Source: JAGSOU01 sp049974865
GTDB taxonomy: Bacteria; Pseudomonadota; Alphaproteobacteria; Rhodobacterales; Rhodobacteraceae
Assembly: GCA_049974865.1 (NCBI GenBank)
Contig: JBNGCX010000006.1
Location: forward strand, 28,690 to 92,689
Direction of reading: 5' to 3'
Length of the DNA stretch: 64,000 bases
Numbering within the stretch: position 1 is the stretch's first letter; each line of letters begins with the position of its first letter. Under the pieces are notes generated by a model that had not been told where the DNA came from, ran no database searches, and worked only from the letters and a program-made list of their open reading frames with translations. This document shows positions 43,345 to 51,975 of this stretch, one piece after another. The position numbers were made by a program, and so were the translations under genes.

Positions 43345-44046
43345 ATGACCGTACTGACCGATTTCCGCATCACCAAGCGCTGGCCGCCGCGCAACCCGGA
43401 GGCCATCCAGCTCTATTCCTTCCCCACGCCGAACGGGGTGAAGGTCTCGATCATGCTGGAGGAGACCGGCCTGCCCTATGACGCGCACACCGTGTCCTTC
43501 AGCCGCAAAGACCAGTTCACTCCGGAATTCCTGTCGCTGAACCCCAACAACAAGATCCCGGCGATCATCGACCCGGACGGCCCCGGCGGCCAGCCGCTGC
43601 CGCTGTTCGAAAGCGGCGCCATCCTGATCTACCTGGCCGAGAAGACCGGCAAGCTGCTGCCGCAGGACCCGGCCCGGCGCTACGAGGTGCTGCAATGGCT
43701 GATGTTCCAGATGGGAGGCGTGGGGCCGATGTTCGGCCAGATGGGCTTCTTCGTGAAAGCCGGCGGCATGGACGTGGAAGACCCGATCCCGCGCGAGCGC
43801 TACATCGGCGAATCCAAGCGCCTGATGCGCGTGCTGGACAACCAGCTCGAGGGGCGCGACTGGGTCTGCGGCGACTATTCCATCGCCGATATCGCCATCG
43901 CGCCCTGGCTGCGCACCGTGCTGGTCAGCTACGAGGCGGGCGATCTGGTAGGCTGGCAGGATTTCCGCAACCTGCCCGCCTATCTCGACCGCTTCCTCGC
44001 CCGCGACGCCGTGCAGCGCGGGCTGGTTCAGCCGCCGCGGGAGTGA
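43345..44046 (+). CDS. Glutathione S-transferase, Nu/YghU-YfcG-like
   Basis: This 233-residue protein has a thioredoxin-fold N-terminal domain (AIQLYSFPTPNGVKVSIMLEETGLPYDAH, NPNNKIPAIID, ESGAILIYLAEK) and a helical C-terminal domain (GDYSIADIAIAPWLR). TPNG with a following threonine/asparagine site resembles the Nu-class enzymes YfcG and YghU, which reduce disulfides and hydroperoxides. The start follows GAGGAG. Its 3' end overlaps the second GMC gene by 19 bases on the opposite strand. Confidence 0.87.
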   Translation: MTVLTDFRITKRWPPRNPEAIQLYSFPTPNGVKVSIMLEETGLPYDAHTVSFSRKDQFTPEFLSLNPNNKIPAIIDPDGPGGQPLPLFESGAILIYLAEKTGKLLPQDPARRYEVLQWLMFQMGGVGPMFGQMGFFVKAGGMDVEDPIPRERYIGESKRLMRVLDNQLEGRDWVCGDYSIADIAIAPWLRTVLVSYEAGDLVGWQDFRNLPAYLDRFLARDAVQRGLVQPPRE

Positions 44047-45632
44047 TCGGCGCGGATCATGTCGGCGGCCCTCTCGGCGATCATGATGGTCGGCGCGTTG
44101 GTATTGCCCCCGATCAGACGCGGCATGACCGAGGCGTCGACCACGCGCAGCCCCGCGACCCCGTGCAGGCGCAGCCGCGGGTCGACCACCGCCATCTCAT
44201 CCCGCCCCATCCGGCAGGTGCCGACCGGGTGATAGATGGTGTCCGCGCGGGCCCGGATATCGGCCTCCAGCGCCGCGTCGCTGCCGTCATGGGGGTAGAG
44301 CCGTTCGCCCCGCCAGGGCGCGAGGGGCTCGGCCTCCATGATCCGCTCCAGCAGCCGCGCGCCGCGCATCAGCCCGGCCAGGTCGGCCCCGGCGCTGAGG
44401 AACCCTGGATCGATCCGCGGCGCGGAGCGGGGATTGGCGTCGGCCAGCCCCACATGCCCGCGGCTTTCGGGTCGCAGCAGGCAGATATGCGCGGAATAGC
44501 CGTCGGAAAGGTGGAGCTTGCGCATATGCTCGTCCACGATCCCGACCACGAAATGCACCTGCAGATCGGGCCGGTCGAGCCCGGGGCGTGAGCGCAGGAA
44601 GGCCCCGCCCTCGGCAAAGGGCGTGGCGAACAGCCCCTCGCCGGTCTTCCGCCAGCGCAGCGCCGCTTTCGCCATCCGCCCCAGCCCGCGCGGGTTCAGC
44701 CCCACCACGTCGCGCCGTTTCGAGCGGTAGCTGAGGATGTAGTCGAGGTGATCCTGCAGGTTCCGCCCCACGCCGGGCAGTTCGCGCACGGGCGCGATCC
44801 CGTGCGCGCGCAGCTCCTCGACCGGGCCGATCCCCGACAGCAGCAGAAGCTGCGGCGAGCTGAAAGCCCCGGCGGACAGGATCACCTCGCGCCGGGCCGC
44901 GATCCGCCGGCAGCGCAATTGCACGGCCGCCGCCCGCCCCTCCTCGACGATCACCTTTTCCACCACGCTGCGCGTGAGAACCGTCAGGTTCGCCCGCCCC
45001 ATCGCCGGAAAAAGATACGCCGAGGCGGCCGAGCAGCGCTCGCCCTTCTGCGCGCCGTGGAAATGCTGGGTGACCTGGTAGAGGCCCGCGCCCTCTTGCC
45101 GGGCGCCGTTGAAATCACCGTTGCGGGGGATCTGCAAATCCGCGCAGGCCGCGGTGAAGGCCTGCGAGATTTTGCGCGGCGCGCTCTGGTCGGCCACCTG
45201 CAGGGGGCCGTCGGCGCCGTGCAGGCCATCCGCACCGCGCTGGTTGCCCTCGGCGCGGCGGAAATAGGGCAGCACATCGTCCCAGCCCCAGCCCTCGGCG
45301 CCCATCTCTGCCCATTCGTCGTAGTCGCGCCGGTGTCCGCGCACGTAGAGCATGGCGTTGATTGCCGAGGAGCCGCCCAGGCAGCGCCCGCGCGGCTGGA
45401 ACCCGCGCCGCCCGTTCAGCCCGGGCTGCGGGATGGTGCGGAATGCCCAGTTGTTGATCCGCGGGCGCCCCGAAACCATCGCCGCCACCAGCGCGGGCGC
45501 ACGCACGAAGATGTCGCGCCCCCCGCCGCCGGCCTCGACCAGGCAGACGGAGACGGCGGAATCCTCACTCAGCCGCGCGGCCAGCACGCACCCAGCGGAC
45601 CCGCCGCCCACGATGACGTAATCGAATTCCAT
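44028..45632 (-). CDS. GMC-family FAD oxidoreductase (second copy)
   Basis: This 534-residue paralogue of the GMC protein at 39-41 kb has DYVIVGGGSAGCVLAARL, PRGRCLGGSSAINAMLYVRG, SAGAFSSPQLLLLSGIG, HPVGTCRMG and GNTNAPTIMIAERA. It is an FAD-dependent alcohol dehydrogenase of unknown substrate. HPVGTCRMG is closer to the choline dehydrogenase form than the first copy's HPVGTVRMG. It converges with the GST gene and overlaps it by 19 bases. Confidence 0.87.
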   Translation of the reverse strand: MEFDYVIVGGGSAGCVLAARLSEDSAVSVCLVEAGGGGRDIFVRAPALVAAMVSGRPRINNWAFRTIPQPGLNGRRGFQPRGRCLGGSSAINAMLYVRGHRRDYDEWAEMGAEGWGWDDVLPYFRRAEGNQRGADGLHGADGPLQVADQSAPRKISQAFTAACADLQIPRNGDFNGARQEGAGLYQVTQHFHGAQKGERCSAASAYLFPAMGRANLTVLTRSVVEKVIVEEGRAAAVQLRCRRIAARREVILSAGAFSSPQLLLLSGIGPVEELRAHGIAPVRELPGVGRNLQDHLDYILSYRSKRRDVVGLNPRGLGRMAKAALRWRKTGEGLFATPFAEGGAFLRSRPGLDRPDLQVHFVVGIVDEHMRKLHLSDGYSAHICLLRPESRGHVGLADANPRSAPRIDPGFLSAGADLAGLMRGARLLERIMEAEPLAPWRGERLYPHDGSDAALEADIRARADTIYHPVGTCRMGRDEMAVVDPRLRLHGVAGLRVVDASVMPRLIGGNTNAPTIMIAERAADMIRADHSRGG

Positions 45633-45679
45633 GGCCGCAGCCTACAGCGGGGTAGGAAGCGGCAAAGCGGAACCTCGCG

Positions 45680-46129
45680 TCAGCCCGGCAACTCGCCGCT
45701 GAGAACGTAGCGTAGGATTTCCACCACCTGGCGCGGTTCCTCGGCCACGGCCAGCGCTGCGGCGTCCACCTCCTTCAGGGCGTGCTGGTGCTCGGGGCCG
45801 TGCAGCACGATCAGCGACTTGCCCAGCGCGGCGGCATAACCAGCGTCGAAGGCGGCGTTCCACTGCTTGTACTTCTCGCCGAAGCGCACGACCACGATGT
45901 CGGCCTCCTCGATCCCCTTGCGGGTGCGGATCGCGTTCAGCTTGGCGCCCTTGTGATCATGCCAGAACTTGCTGTCCTCGGCCCCCAGGATCGCCACGCC
46001 GCAATCGTCGCTGGCGTCGTGATCGGTGACGGGGCTGGAAAAGGTCACCTGTAGCTTCGATGCCCCCTCGATGATCTGCTCGCGCCAGTCGGTGTGGATC
46101 TCGCCCGAGAGATAAACGTTCAAACTCAT
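45680..46129 (-). CDS. YtoQ-family protein
   Basis: This 149-residue protein begins MSLNVYLSGEIHTDWREQIIEGA and contains DIVVVRFGEKYKQWNAAFDAGYAAALGKSLIVLH. The latter resembles the catalytic strand-helix of nucleoside deoxyribosyltransferase-like folds (acidic residue before AGYA-x-A-x-GK). The family has no proven function that I know of. It lies 10 bases after the phosphoribosyltransferase gene, so a nucleotide-related role is possible but only inferred. Confidence 0.8.
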   Translation of the reverse strand: MSLNVYLSGEIHTDWREQIIEGASKLQVTFSSPVTDHDASDDCGVAILGAEDSKFWHDHKGAKLNAIRTRKGIEEADIVVVRFGEKYKQWNAAFDAGYAAALGKSLIVLHGPEHQHALKEVDAAALAVAEEPRQVVEILRYVLSGELPG

Positions 46130-46139
46130 GATCTTGGCC

Positions 46140-46805
46140 TCATTCTGTTTTGTCGGTGTCGGGTTCTTCGCCCCAGGACGCGCGCATGGCGGCGGCAACC
46201 GCCGCGTCGCTGACCTGGTCGAAACGGGAATAATGCGCGCCCACCGCCCAGAAGGGGCTGGGGGCCTCGAGGCAGATCAGCTTGTCGACCAGCGCCTCGA
46301 ATTCGGGCACCGAATCCGCCGGGGCGACAGGCACCGCCAGCCAGATCGCGGCCGGGCCGCGCTTGCGCAGCGCCTTGAGCGCGGCCTTGACCGTGGCCCC
46401 GGTGGCGATGCCGTCATCGACCACGATGGCCGTCCGGCCGGTCACGTCCACCGGCGGGTGATCGCCCAGGTAAAGGCGCCGGCGGCGCTCGATCTCGGCA
46501 AGCTGCTCTTCGATGGCGGGCTTGAAGTCGGCCTCGGTCAGGTGGCTGGCAGAGAGGATCCCGTCGTTGAACACCACCTCGTGGGCGGGCCCGTCGACCA
46601 CCGCGCCGCCGGCCAGTTCCGGCTGGCCGGGCATCCCCAGCTTGCGCACCATCAGCAGGTCGAGCGGCGCGCCCAGCCGGTCGGCCACGGGCACGGCCAC
46701 GGGCACCCCGCCGCGCGGCAGGGCCAGGACCACCGGGTCCTTGGGCGCGGCGGCCTCCACCGCATCGGCCAGAAGCGTTGCGGCATGATCGCGATCACGG
46801 AACAT
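46140..46805 (-). CDS. Phosphoribosyltransferase-domain protein
   Basis: This 221-residue type I phosphoribosyltransferase fold has the PRPP loop in AIVVDDGIATGATVKAALKAL (about 124-144) and an N-terminal VLALPRGGVPVAVPVADRLGAPLDLLMVRKLGMP. This arrangement is typical of stand-alone phosphoribosyltransferase-like proteins often found with hydrolases in stress islands. The substrate base is unknown. It is probably cotranscribed with the YtoQ gene. Confidence 0.82.
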   Translation of the reverse strand: MFRDRDHAATLLADAVEAAAPKDPVVLALPRGGVPVAVPVADRLGAPLDLLMVRKLGMPGQPELAGGAVVDGPAHEVVFNDGILSASHLTEADFKPAIEEQLAEIERRRRLYLGDHPPVDVTGRTAIVVDDGIATGATVKAALKALRKRGPAAIWLAVPVAPADSVPEFEALVDKLICLEAPSPFWAVGAHYSRFDQVSDAAVAAAMRASWGEEPDTDKTE

Positions 46806-46880
46806 GGCGTCCTCCCTCGCTGACGAACCGGACCGCCCCAGTATGGCGGCCCGCCCGTCCCGTGGCTAGGGCCCCGGGGA

Positions 46881-49280
46881 TCAGCCCCGCAGCGTGCCGC
46901 CGGTGGCCTTGCCGACCTTGTCGATGATCTTGCCCGCCACGGCCTCGATCTCTTCCTCGGTCAGCGTCTTGTCGGTGGGCTGCAGGCGTACGGTGATGGC
47001 CAGCGATTTCTTGCCCTCGCCCAGGCTGCCGCCGATGAACTCGTCAAAGACGCGCACATCCTCGATCAGCTTCTTGTCGGCGCCGGCGGCGGCGTTGACC
47101 AGGGTCAGCGCCTCGACATCCGCGTCCACGACGAAGGCGAAGTCGCGCTCCACCGCCTGCAGGTCGCGCAACGCCAGCGCCGGCCGGGTGGACGTCTTCG
47201 CCCGCGGGAAGGGCGGCTCTTCGAGGTAGATGGCGAAGCCCACGGCAGGACCTTTGACATCCATCTTGGCCAGCACCTTGGGGTGCAGTTCGCCGAAGAC
47301 GGCCATCACCTTTTTCGGGCCGAGGCAGATCTTGCCGTGCCGGCCGGGATGCAGGTAATCGGGGCCGCCGCGCAGGATCTGCACCTTGGCCGGTGCGCCG
47401 ATCGCGGCCAGCACCGCCTCGGCATCGGCCTTGGCGTCAAACACGTCGACCGCGCGGCGGGTGCCGTGCACGTCCTTGTCGCCGGTGTGGCCCACCAGCA
47501 GGCCGGTGGCCAGCAGGTGCTGCTCTTCCGGTTCCGCGCCGTGGAAGGCGGGGCCGACCTCGAACAGCGCCAGGTCCATGAAGCCGCGCGCCTGGTTGCG
47601 CGCGGCGGCCTGCAGCAGGCCGGGCAGCAGCGCGGGGCGCATGTGGCTCATCTCGGACGAGATCGGGTTTTCCAGCATGGTCGCGTCATCGCCGCCGCCG
47701 AACAGCGCGGCCGAGGCCTGGTCGATGAAGCTGTAGGTCACGCATTCGTTGTAACCCAGCGCGGCGATGGTGCGCCGCGCCATCTGCTCGCGCTTCTGCA
47801 TCGGCGTCAGGATGCCCTTGGGCACGCCCACATGCGTGCGCGGCAGGGGTTTGGCCTCCAGCTTGGTCAGCGAGGCGACGCGGGCGACCTCTTCCACCAG
47901 GTCGGCCTCGCCCAGCACGTCGGGGCGCCAGCTGGGCGGGACGGCCATGTCGCCCTCCAGCGTGAAGCCCAGCGCGGTGAGCGTCTTGCGCTGCTCCTCG
48001 GCGGGGATGTCCATGCCCACCAGGCTCTGCACCCGGTCGGAGTCCAGCTTGTAGCGGCGGGTGGTGTCGGGAATTTCGCCAGCCACCATGACCTCCGACG
48101 CCTCGCCGCCGCAGAGATCGAGGATCATCTGCGTCGCGGCCTCGATGCCCACGGGCGTCCAGGCCGGGTCGATCCCGCGCTCAAAGCGATAGCGGGCGTC
48201 CGAGTTGATCTTCAGCGCGCGGCCGGTCATCGCGGTGCGGATCGGGTCGAAATAGGCGGCTTCGAGGAAGACGTTGACCGTCACCTCGGTGCAGCCGGTC
48301 TCTTCGCCGCCCATGACGCCGCCCAAGGATTCCACGCCATGATCGTCGGAGATCACGGTCATGCCCGACTGCATGACATACTCCTTCTCGTCCAGCGCGA
48401 GGAATTTTTCGCCCCCCTCGGCTGCATGGACGCGCAGCCCGCCCTTTACCTTGTCGGCGTCGAAGACGTGCAGCGGGCGGTTCATGTCATAGGTGAAGAA
48501 GTTGGTGATATCGACCAGAGCCGAGATCGGCCGCAGCCCGATGGCGCGCAGCCGGTCCTGCATCCACGCGGGCGAGGGGCCGTTCTTCACCCCGCGGATG
48601 ACGCGGCCGTAGAAGACAGGGCAGGCCTTTTCCTGCGTCTCGGGGTCGATGGTCACCGGGATCGGGCAGGCAAAGGCGCCCGGCACGGGGGCGACCTCGC
48701 GGGTTTTCAGCGTGCCCAGGCCGCGCGCGGCCAGGTCGCGGGCGATGCCGTGCACACCCAGCGCGTCGGGGCGGTTGGGGGTGATGGCGATCTCGATCAC
48801 CGGGTCGACCTTGGCCGGATCGTTCTCGGCCAGCCAGTCGGTGAAGCTCTGCCCCACCTCGCCCGAGGGCAGCTCGATAATGCCGCTGTGCTCGTCGCTC
48901 AGTTCCATCTCGCGTTCCGAGCACATCATGCCGTGGCTTTCGACGCCGCGGATCTTGCCGACCTGGATGGTGGTGTCGATGCCGGGCACGTAGGTGCCGG
49001 GCTTGGCCACCACCACGGTGATGCCCTCGCGCGCGTTGGGGGCGCCGCAGATGATCTGCTGATCGCCCGCGTCGGTTTCCACCACGCAGACCTTCAGCTT
49101 GTCGGCGTCCGGGTGCTTCTCGGCCTTCTTCACGTAGCCCAGCGTGAAATCGGCCAGCCTGGCTGCGGGGTTCTCCACCCCTTCGACCTCCAGCCCGAGG
49201 TCGGTCAGGGCATAGAGGATCTCATCCAGCGAGGCCTGCGTATCCAGGTGGTCTTTCAGCCAGGAGAGCGTGAATTTCAT
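46881..49280 (-). CDS. pheT: Phenylalanyl-tRNA synthetase beta subunit
   Basis: This 799-residue protein, MKFTLSWLKDHLDTQASLDEIL, has the EMAP-type tRNA-binding domain (about 39-150), the B3/4 editing domain (about 210-375), B5 (about 400-470) and the C-terminal anticodon-binding FDX-ACB domain (about 705-798). It forms an alpha2beta2 enzyme with PheS. pheS is not adjacent: a nitrilase-type gene and a YrhK gene lie between them on the same strand. Confidence 0.97.
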   Translation of the reverse strand: MKFTLSWLKDHLDTQASLDEILYALTDLGLEVEGVENPAARLADFTLGYVKKAEKHPDADKLKVCVVETDAGDQQIICGAPNAREGITVVVAKPGTYVPGIDTTIQVGKIRGVESHGMMCSEREMELSDEHSGIIELPSGEVGQSFTDWLAENDPAKVDPVIEIAITPNRPDALGVHGIARDLAARGLGTLKTREVAPVPGAFACPIPVTIDPETQEKACPVFYGRVIRGVKNGPSPAWMQDRLRAIGLRPISALVDITNFFTYDMNRPLHVFDADKVKGGLRVHAAEGGEKFLALDEKEYVMQSGMTVISDDHGVESLGGVMGGEETGCTEVTVNVFLEAAYFDPIRTAMTGRALKINSDARYRFERGIDPAWTPVGIEAATQMILDLCGGEASEVMVAGEIPDTTRRYKLDSDRVQSLVGMDIPAEEQRKTLTALGFTLEGDMAVPPSWRPDVLGEADLVEEVARVASLTKLEAKPLPRTHVGVPKGILTPMQKREQMARRTIAALGYNECVTYSFIDQASAALFGGGDDATMLENPISSEMSHMRPALLPGLLQAAARNQARGFMDLALFEVGPAFHGAEPEEQHLLATGLLVGHTGDKDVHGTRRAVDVFDAKADAEAVLAAIGAPAKVQILRGGPDYLHPGRHGKICLGPKKVMAVFGELHPKVLAKMDVKGPAVGFAIYLEEPPFPRAKTSTRPALALRDLQAVERDFAFVVDADVEALTLVNAAAGADKKLIEDVRVFDEFIGGSLGEGKKSLAITVRLQPTDKTLTEEEIEAVAGKIIDKVGKATGGTLRG

Positions 49281-49358
49281 CGGTCGGCGCCTGTGCGTTA
49301 TTCGTGGGTCGGGCTGTCCTTATCCCAAGTCGGCCAAGGGGGAAAGGGGGCGGCCCCG

Positions 49359-50234
49359 TCAGTCGTCGTCGCGGATGATGTCGGGAACGCCCAGCCGCGC
49401 GATCAGGCGGTCGGTCTCGCGCTCCACCAGGCCGATATTGCTGTCGCGCACCGTGGGCAGCAGGGCGCGGGCCTCGCGCACCTGTTGGTAGTCCACCTGC
49501 GCCGTGATCAGTTCCGGCCCGCCGCCGGCGATCGCCAGCGGCCTGCCGAAGGCGTCGAGGATGCGCGAGCCGCCCCAGAAGGTCAGGTCCTCTTCCACGC
49601 CCACCCGGTTCACCATCACCGAGGGCGCACCGTAGATCATGGAATAGAAATGCATGGTGGCGGTCCAGCCCGAGGGGTTGTCGAACGCCTCGCCCACCGC
49701 CTCCACCCCCGAGCTGATGGGCGCGACCAGCAGCGTCGCACCGTGCAGGAAGGCCAGATGCGTCAGCGACGGGTTCCACAGGTCTGCGCAGATCAGCAGC
49801 CCCAGCCGCCAGTCGTCGTTGATGGCGTGGGTGTCCACGAAGCGGCCCTGGGCGTAGTATTTCGTCTCGATCAGCTTGCCGTAGGAGGGCAGGTTGATCT
49901 TGCGGTGGAGATAGATCAGCCGCCCCGCCTTGTAGACGCCCGCGGCGTTGTAGAACTGCGCCCCCGGCCCCTCCTCGATGAACCCCACCACCAGGATCAT
50001 CTCGCCCGCCGCCTCGCTGAGCTCCAGCAGGCGCGGGTCGCGGCTGTTCATGGTCACGTCGAGCAGCCGCTCGGCCCCGTAATGGCCGACCATGCTGAGC
50101 TCGGGGAAGACCAGCAGATCGGCGCCCCTGGCCCGCGCCTCGTCGACCCAGCGGTGGTGCTCGGCGAAATTGGCGTCGAGATCGCCGATGCGGCTGGCGA
50201 ACTGGGCGGCGGCGAGGGTGAGGGTGCGCGACAT
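49359..50234 (-). CDS. Carbon-nitrogen hydrolase (nitrilase superfamily), NAD-synthetase-amidase-like
   Basis: This 291-residue CN hydrolase has a complete Glu-Lys-Cys triad: E45 (FPELSMVG), K112 (HRKINLPSYG) and C149 (LLICADLWNP). The KINLPSYG segment resembles the glutaminase half of NAD synthetase, but there is no synthetase domain. It probably hydrolyses an amide or nitrile. Its position between pheS and pheT is unusual. Confidence 0.83.
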   Translation of the reverse strand: MSRTLTLAAAQFASRIGDLDANFAEHHRWVDEARARGADLLVFPELSMVGHYGAERLLDVTMNSRDPRLLELSEAAGEMILVVGFIEEGPGAQFYNAAGVYKAGRLIYLHRKINLPSYGKLIETKYYAQGRFVDTHAINDDWRLGLLICADLWNPSLTHLAFLHGATLLVAPISSGVEAVGEAFDNPSGWTATMHFYSMIYGAPSVMVNRVGVEEDLTFWGGSRILDAFGRPLAIAGGGPELITAQVDYQQVREARALLPTVRDSNIGLVERETDRLIARLGVPDIIRDDD

Positions 50235-50299
50235 GGGGCCTCCGGTGCTGTCTCGGCCGCACGATGCGGGCGACCGGCCCCCGGCGCAAGAGGCGAGAG

Positions 50300-50581
50300 C
50301 TAGTCTTCGGCGCGGCGGGCCAGCGTATCCAGATAGCCCATGCGCCAGAGATGAATCTCGCGCGCCAGCCGCAGGGTGGGCTTCAGGCAGAAGAAGGCCG
50401 AGCCGATGACGAAAAGCCAGGTCGCCTCGATCTGCGTCTCGGTGGAGAAGAACAGGATCGATCCCACAAGGAAACTGATCGCCGCGATGAAATCGGCGAC
50501 GGTATGGGCGATCTCGTAGACGGCGTAGACCCGCTTGGTGTCCTCGTTGCGGTGCCGGTTGTCGGTGATGAAAAGCGCCAT
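50300..50581 (-). CDS. YrhK-domain small membrane protein
   Basis: This 93-residue protein has two predicted transmembrane helices (about 28-45, FIAAISFLVGSILFF, and about 52-68, WLFVIGSAFFCLKP). The sequence from RVYAVYEIAHTVADFIAA to REIHLWRMG fits the YrhK domain. Function is unknown. The start at 50581 follows AAGGAGG, which rules out the longer frame. Confidence 0.75.
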   Translation of the reverse strand: MALFITDNRHRNEDTKRVYAVYEIAHTVADFIAAISFLVGSILFFSTETQIEATWLFVIGSAFFCLKPTLRLAREIHLWRMGYLDTLARRAED

Positions 50582-50692
50582 GATGCCTCCTTTTCGCGGC
50601 GGTGTCCCAAAGGTGGACACGGCCGGCCGGAGGCTCAAGAGGGCGAGAGCCGCGGCCCGGGACGCTGTCCCGGGCTTTTCGGGCTTATGGAG

Positions 50693-51763
50693 TCACCTAC
50701 TCAACCCGCCATGCAACGTCGGCACGTCCAGAGCGGCAAAGCCGTAATGGCGCAGCCAGCGCAGGTCGGAATCGAAGAAGGCCCGCAGGTCCGGGATGCC
50801 GTATTTCAGCATCGCCAGACGGTCGATGCCGATGCCGAAGGCAAAGCCCTGCCACTCCTCAGGGTCGATCCCGCCGGCGTGCAGCACCTTGGGGTGCACC
50901 ATGCCGGAGCCCAGGACCTCCATCCAGTCGTCGCCCTCGCCGATCCGCAATTGCCCGTCCACCCATGAGCACTGGATGTCGACCTCGGCCGAGGGCTCGG
51001 TGAAGGGGAAATGCGAGGCGCGGAAGCGGGTCTTCACCTCGATGCCGAAAAACGCGGTGAAGAATTCCTCGAGCACCCATTTCAGGTTGGCCATCGAGAT
51101 GTCCTTGTCGATGGCCAGCGCCTCGATCTGGTGGAACATCGGCGTGTGGGTCTGGTCGTAGTCGCAGCGATAGACGCGGCCCGGCGCGATCACCCGGATC
51201 GGCGCGCCATGGGCCTGCATGGCGCGGATCTGCACCGGCGAGGTATGGGTGCGCAGCACATGCGGCGGGCGCTCGTCGTCGCGGGCACGGTGCATGAAGA
51301 AGGTGTCGTGCTCCTGCCGGGCGGGATGCTCGGGCGGGATGTTCAGCGCGTCGAAATTGAACCAGTCGCTCTCGATCTGCGGGCCCTCGGCCACGGCGAA
51401 GCCCATGTCGGCGAAGATCGCCACCACCTCTTCGGTGACCTGACTGACCGGGTGAACGGTGCCCGCGCGGCGCGGGCGGCCGGGCAGGGTCACGTCCAGC
51501 CATTCGCCGCGCAGCCGCTCGTTCAGCGCGGCATCGGCCAGCGCCTCTTTCTTGGCGGCCAGCGCCGAGGTGATCTCGGTCTTCAGCGCGTTCAGCGCGG
51601 GGCCGGCGACCTGGCGCTCCTCGGGGGTCATCTTGCCCAGTTCGCGCATCTTCAGGCTGATCTCGCCCTTCTTGCCGATGGCCTGCACGCGCAGATCCTC
51701 AAGCGCGGCCTCGTCGGCGGCCGCGGCAATCGCCTCAAGATACTTTTCGCGCAAATCGTCCAT
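50693..51763 (-). CDS. pheS: Phenylalanyl-tRNA synthetase alpha subunit
   Basis: This 356-residue class II synthetase subunit has an N-terminal coiled coil (about 1-85), motif 1 GTVHPVSQVTEEVVAIFADMGF, motif 2 FHQIEALAID and motif 3 GIGIDRLAMLKYGI. It activates phenylalanine. In most bacteria it follows rplT directly and is followed directly by pheT; here both junctions are interrupted. No phenylalanine leader peptide is visible in the 5' region. Confidence 0.97.
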   Translation of the reverse strand: MDDLREKYLEAIAAAADEAALEDLRVQAIGKKGEISLKMRELGKMTPEERQVAGPALNALKTEITSALAAKKEALADAALNERLRGEWLDVTLPGRPRRAGTVHPVSQVTEEVVAIFADMGFAVAEGPQIESDWFNFDALNIPPEHPARQEHDTFFMHRARDDERPPHVLRTHTSPVQIRAMQAHGAPIRVIAPGRVYRCDYDQTHTPMFHQIEALAIDKDISMANLKWVLEEFFTAFFGIEVKTRFRASHFPFTEPSAEVDIQCSWVDGQLRIGEGDDWMEVLGSGMVHPKVLHAGGIDPEEWQGFAFGIGIDRLAMLKYGIPDLRAFFDSDLRWLRHYGFAALDVPTLHGGLSR

Positions 51764-51975
51764 GCCTGCCTCCAGTTCCGTCCGCCACCTGCTATCACAC
51801 GCGCCGAAAGACGCAAGGCCATGCAGCGTCGCCCCATCCTGTGCCGCATCAGCGCGCAAGGCCGCACCTGCGCGGAACCAAGCCCCCGGCCCCGCCGAAA
51901 TCGCTCTGGCTCTTCGTCCGAACTCTGCTAAGTTGCCCACATTGCTTTTTATTTTTCGAACAGGAGGCCGGCATT

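Noticed and set aside
47283..50303. Open frame of about 1000 codons on the plus strand opposite pheT and the CN hydrolase
   Set aside because: It mirrors the codon pattern of pheT, has no recognisable domain and no ribosome site at its start.
51764..51975. Phenylalanine leader peptide or attenuator before pheS
   Set aside because: No short frame rich in phenylalanine codons followed by alternative hairpins is visible on the minus strand.
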